Positions 47,001 to 51,344 of a stretch of 51,344 nucleotides of DNA are shown here, one piece after another. This DNA comes from Hofstenia miamia (lineage: Eukaryota; Xenacoelomorpha; Acoela; Hofsteniidae), in assembly GCA_900660155.1 (NCBI GenBank), contig CABFPE010000167.1, forward strand, positions 617,234-668,577, written 5' to 3'. Positions within the stretch are counted from its first letter, which is position 1. The number at the start of each line of letters is the position of its first letter. The notes below the pieces were generated by a model, which was given only the letters and a program-made list of their open reading frames with translations, did no database searches and had not been told where the DNA came from. Position numbers and translations under genes: made by a program.

Positions 47001-47772
47001 TGATGAGTTGTGTTGAGTTTATCAGAGGAAATTCCGATGAATCTTCATTTTCTACATCTTCAGAAGATTTATTTGCAAATTTTTCAATTTCTGTTTGAGC
47101 AGACCAGAATATAAAATGAACATTTAAAGTGCAAAAATAATCAGCCCAAAATGATCTTTGATCGCTTGTTAAAAAGTCTGATTTATTTAACAATAATACA
47201 GTAGATTTTTTAGAATTAACTTGCTTACAATATGCATCAAGATCACTACAATAATAAAGAAGGGGATTCCTAGCATCAACAATTTGAACAACAACATCAC
47301 TTCTTTCTACAACACGCCAAAGTTGCCGCCACAAATCCAAATTTTTCTCATAAGGAGTAACAATTCTATTAGAGTTTTCCTGATAAATAGCCAATTCCCG
47401 TCTCCAATCTAAAAATGAAATATTTTCGGCATCATTTAACTGCTCAGGGGTTGTATCCTGATCCCAAGTCGGTCGTCGAGGTATTCTTAAAAATTCATTA
47501 ACGTCAACGTTGGTATCTGTATTTTCGGGAATTGTAGAAACGTTTTGACTAGTTATGTGATATTCAGGTCGTGTAGCCGCAAAATCCTTGTTAGCTAACA
47601 AGGCTTTATTAAAAAATTCACTTATACTCGATTCTTCGGTAACAGACTTGTTATTTGCATATTTGAAACCACTAACTTCATCGTAATCTTTAATACGAGC
47701 AGCGGTTCTTTCTCGCATTTGCTGTTTCATAAAAACTTGCCCCAAAGCGTGCTTATCTTTTGTTTTCCCCAT
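43756..47772 (-). CDS. LSG1: LSG1 homologue, 60S-maturation GTPase (two coding exons, artefactual internal duplication)
   Basis: Coding: 47772-45703 and 44022-43756 on the minus strand. LSG1 is a cytoplasmic, circularly permuted GTPase that releases the export adaptor NMD3 from pre-60S subunits. In residue order from MGKTKDKH: FLRIPRRPTWDQDTTPEQL (94-112), WRQLWRVVERSDVVVQIVDA (148-167), G4 NKSD (196-199), G5 SA (224-225), G1 GYPNVGKS (279-286), G2 TPG (303-305), G3 DCPG (323-326). G4 before G1 is the permuted order. Exon 2 gives GKILYCWPPPG and the basic tail KPWKNHQYKRNRKEKLRRIY, matching human KPWKKHGNRNKKEKSRRLY. The start is chosen because TTTTTTAG just upstream is a 3' splice site. A copied 809-bp block plus one N adds 270 codons in frame; without it the protein is about 508 aa, shorter than human (658), mainly through a smaller acidic insert between G5 and G1. 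Confidence 0.92.
44023..45702. other. LSG1 intron, 1680 bp
   Basis: Donor GTAATT after AAG (minus strand) and acceptor TTTAG. No other gene or element recognised; a short (TA)n tract lies at about 45441-45457. Confidence 0.7.
45703..47772 (-). CDS. LSG1: LSG1 main coding exon
   Basis: Carries the start codon and the whole GTPase domain. The frame stays open upstream to 47952, but the text there (after a plausible 3' splice site at about 47775-47785) is not LSG1-like. It contains the duplicated block described separately. Confidence 0.88.
45737..47355. repeat. 809-bp direct duplication separated by one N, inside LSG1
   Basis: 45737-46545 and 46547-47355 have equal length and appear identical, with N at 46546 between. 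The block covers residues from the PYEKNLDLW region through RGFMTQRGIADTS. A protein with two complete GTPase halves would be unlike any LSG1, so this is best read as an assembly artefact. Confidence 0.95.
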
Positions 47773-49150
47773 CCCTAAAAAAGTACAAAATTTTAATAAT
47801 TTATTAGGTTTACAACAAACTGAGTTTAAACTTACGTACAAAACTTTCTGGGAGCATATATAATTTAAATATTGCACCACCAGTCGCAAACTTTGTAATG
47901 AAAACAGACAAACTAGTAGCTGGTGGCGCAATGTCGTATCACAAGTAACCACATAAAACCATATCCAAATAAGTCATCTACTAAGCAGTATATTTAATGA
48001 TTATTCAATTGAAAAAGGTTGTGGAGATTAATTACAATTTTAATAAATGTTATATAATATGCATATTGTCACAATTGCAATATAATAATTAGCTGCATGA
48101 CACCTTTGTCGCTGCATTTCAAATTACTAATACTGACGTTTATTTTGTAAGTAAAACATGATAATACAAAACGTTCTCAATATATTGTTGTTATTTAATA
48201 TCTCAATGCATTCACATTATATTAATATTTTAGTTTCTTGTTAATTCTTTTTGAATTAATGCTCTCTAATTTGGAAAAGACGACAGGTATACCGGTATGG
48301 TGTAAATTTAGTATTTTTTCTTATACATATTTTTGAATAGTTTGTAAAGTTAAAGAAAATTCCAAGTATACGTAGTGGACTGATATCACAAATAAAAAAT
48401 ATAAAAAAGTTTTAGTATTACAGACTATTTTTATAAGACACGAAAAAATATCATTTTGTATTTAGTATTCAGAATTTTTTTCAAAATTTCCAAATTATTT
48501 TAGTGACTAAATACAGCTGTCCATGAAGTGGTTATAATGAATAAATATCTAAAATTATAGAGTAATAATTTAAAAAATATTGTTCCCAAAATAGGAACAA
48601 CAGCAAGTAAAAGCTTAAAGAAGGTACAACAAAAGCCAGCATTGAATGGCGAGAATAGGCTAAGGCCAATTAATACATGTGTTAGATCTGCAGGGGTAGG
48701 TAGGTGGAAAAAGAAGCTGAGAAAGCTAAACAAGGAAAACAGAAGGTTACTAGCAGCATAAGCGCATTCAATCTAACTGGAGATATGGAGAAATAGTACA
48801 AGTCAATACTGTAGAGACAGAACTAAATGAATACGTAAATAAGCAACAGAAGGAATCACTGTTGTAGGTCAGTGAGGAGCAAAAAAGGACAACAGCAGAT
48901 AAGTGACTGAAGTCATATCAGAGTAGGGAAGATGCAGAAAGTTAATATAGGCTTATGCAAAAGCCATTGCACAAAAATTCAAAAGGATTACAAAAATAGG
49001 TGACAACGGAGAAAGCAGCAAGTAGTTAGAAAACAAGACTGACGAAAAAAACAGAAGCACTGATAACTCTTGAAACTTTTACTCGCATAAATGTTCTTTT
49101 CCAATTCGATGTGAAAAGTAATTTGTTTTTAAAATTAATTTTTGTGAATA
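47773..49150. other. Upstream of LSG1, no gene recognised
   Basis: A 5' untranslated exon of LSG1 is likely somewhere here because of the splice acceptor next to the start codon, but I cannot place it. Around 48500-49080 the plus strand is purine-rich. Confidence 0.4.
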
Positions 49151-49151
49151 T

Positions 49152-49307
49152 GGCTACGGTTATGCCACGTGAGCGGTCACATGTGATCTATGACATTTGA
49201 AAGCATCGCACATCTAGGGCATGGTTAGACTATATAGCTATAACCACGTACTGATGATGAGATATTTGAATTGCTCTTATAATCAATCACATAGTCTAAC
49301 CGTAGCC
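49152..49307. mobile_element. Possible 156-bp MITE with GGCTACGGTTA ends
   Basis: GGCTACGGTTA at 49152-49162 is the exact reverse complement of TAACCGTAGCC at 49297-49307. A related word GGTTAGACTATATAG occurs inside. Target duplication is unclear. Confidence 0.45.
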
Positions 49308-51344
49308 TATGCAATATTGCATAACAGAATTGGGTTCTCTATTGACTTCATCACTTGCCTACTAAATTAGGCCTACTAGATTAAGCAGAAGAATTAGGTT
49401 TCCTACGGTATGCCATATCTATTGGGTTAAAAGCCAAATTCGAGTTGAGTAGAATAGGTTGTAATTCGGCCTATAATACTAAAAATATTCAATATTCAGC
49501 GATACTGTCAACAACAAATTGATGAAATGTTCAATCGTAAGCAATCTCAATGACTTGAAAGATAAGCTAAAACATTTATTATGCATAATCGTTAGAATCC
49601 TTAGTTTGAATTTTGTTTTAATTGGAATGGCCTATTTTGTTATTAAATAAGCTCTGCTGATTTGATTGCATGTTAAAAATTAGCCTAATGAAGTTGAAGC
49701 TCAAGCAGAGTTGATATAATGATGGTTTGCTAACAAAACTGGCTATGAAGCATCTCAATTTTCAATATCTTCGATAATAAACTTGGATACTTAATCTTAA
49801 GTGTAACTAAATTAGACTGAAAACTCAAATTCTGGACTAGATAATTTTGAAGGGATACGCCTAGCCTAGAATAATTTTGAATTGATAATCTACACAAGTT
49901 CAAAACTTGTCTGATTCATTGGAAAATACAATAATTTACAATAAAAAACTGAAATTGAAAAACCTAAATTGAATTTAAGCAGATAATAATAAACTAATGT
50001 AAAATTTATAATGGAAATTATATTTTTTAATACATTGTTAATAAATTCTATGCCATTCACTGAGTTTGGATTACGTTGCGTACGCTGTTGCGCAATAGGA
50101 TTGTCAGGTTTACTAAATTATCTATTTTTGCTCAATGATCTTCTTTGAATGATACTAGAAACTGGGCTTACCAAAAGAAAATTAATAAAGGGCAATAATT
50201 GGCTTAATCGGCAGTGCTGTTTTTTCGGGTCACAAATCACCCTCGGCTTATTGGAAGAGTAGGTCTAATCGCCGAGAGGTACGGTAAATTTTTAGTTTTG
50301 TTCATAAAATAAGAACATATTTTTAAAATTTTTTCGACACCCTAGAATAATTGGTGCCTTCAAAGGACTATCTCACATGTGTTTTAATATATACTTAAAT
50401 ATACCTTAAAGCTTTGTTGGAGAACCTCATAAATCATTGAAATTTTGCAGGATAGGATTAGATTTTGGATATGTTGAAAAAAATAATCGCTCTACAGTAA
50501 TTGGAGGAAAAAATTTGAACCGCCCTGTTCAAAGTTTTTAGGACCTCGCCTGTATAAACACTTCTTTTTAAGTCAATTGAAATACGGTATCAGTATTGAT
50601 GGAGATTATACAATTATTGCAAATTTTTACATGATATGACAAAAGTTTCTAAAACACGGTATAATAGATCTCGTTAGAGAAGCTGATCTAAATGTCTACT
50701 CTAAGACATCAAAGCGAAATCACATTTTTCACAATCTGCTACTAAATAGGAAGGATAATATCGTTTGAAACTTTAGAACACGAAATCCTTGGACAGATGC
50801 TAAATCAAGCAAGACATTTCTCAAGCTATTGCCTGACAGCCACAGACACCTCAAAGGATACGTTAATATTTGATAACTGATATAATAACTACGACGAAGA
50901 TATAGAATAGGGTGAACATTAATATAAGATTAAAAAATGATGAAAAGGCAATAAAATACATAATCGATTTAGACCGATAGCTTCACACAATTAATCAAAT
51001 TCGTAGCATGCGGTTTTTGCTTAAGCACGATAGTTTATAGAACTAGGAAAAAAATTATTTACTATTAAAAAATAATAAGATAAAGTTATATTTATGCAAA
51101 TCTATGCATTTTTTTAGTTTAAATCAACGTGATATTTCTTAATATAGGATCGTAGAAACGTTGGGTAGCATCGTTAACATTTCGCTAAATATTAAGAGGG
51201 AGTAATTCATTAAAGAAGGATATAAACATAAATGTCAGTTTTTTCTTTTAAAATTATACAATAAGTTTTACTCGTAGTAGTCAAAACTAATATATAATAA
51301 TGGATAATGTCATAGCACCATATCTAATAATAATAATAATAATT
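49308..51344. other. No gene recognised; (AAT)n microsatellite at the edge
   Basis: AT-rich with no family-like frame. The final bases, from about 51326, are a TAA/AAT trinucleotide run. Confidence 0.45.

Noticed and set aside
45703..47772. A novel double-G-domain LSG1
   Set aside because: The repeat is exactly bounded by an N and the two copies appear identical, so it is an assembly artefact.
1..51344. CRISPR arrays, operons, bacterial-type regulatory sites, tRNA or rRNA genes
   Set aside because: The sequence is animal nuclear DNA. No regularly spaced repeats and no cloverleaf or rRNA sequence were recognised by eye; a tRNA scan was not possible.

Overview
This is an AT-rich stretch of an animal (metazoan) nuclear genome, probably an invertebrate. 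The evidence is spliced genes with GT-AG introns, one intron of only 44 nt, animal-type VPS16, SQSTM1/p62 and LSG1 homologues, and many relics of animal transposons (Tc1/mariner, hAT, pogo-like, CR1/Jockey-like LINEs, Penelope-like). I cannot name the species from the sequence. Four isolated N bases (15918, 18311, 26939, 46546) mark assembly joins. Two of them sit exactly between duplicated blocks.

Layout. 1-4850: no complete gene, only decayed LINE pieces on the minus strand. 4877-29022 (+): VPS16, the shared HOPS/CORVET tethering subunit, in 11 recognisable coding exons. Its introns carry a 1.0-kb fold-back MITE, a hAT MITE with an 8-bp target duplication, two mariner copies, a Tc1 relic, a hAT transposase relic and a pogo-like MITE. 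The gene as assembled cannot be read through: exon 5 has two in-frame stops, exon 7 has a 13-bp tandem duplication, and about 70 codons between exons 5 and 6 are absent. 29023-39790: retroelement graveyard with two LINE reverse transcriptase relics (-), one RT-like relic (+), a Penelope-like fragment split by one LINE, and a hAT MITE. 39945-41234 (+): an intact intronless SQSTM1/p62-like gene (PB1, ZZ, UBA) with a TATA box upstream. 43756-47772 (-): LSG1, the circularly permuted GTPase of 60S ribosome maturation, in two coding exons. Its large exon contains an artificial 809-bp duplication around an N. 47773-51344: no recognised gene, one short MITE-like palindrome and a microsatellite at the edge.

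Function. VPS16 and SQSTM1 both belong to the autophagy/lysosome route (membrane tethering and cargo reception), but their proximity is probably chance because they are separate transcription units about 11 kb apart with retroelements between them. LSG1 is convergent with SQSTM1 and unrelated in function.

I found no convincing new biological system. The most useful observations are the broken VPS16 reading frame, the haplotype-type duplications, the MITE set with clear termini, an unidentified coding-like exon on the minus strand inside VPS16 intron 4 (19272-19451), and a compact p62 with no obvious canonical LIR.
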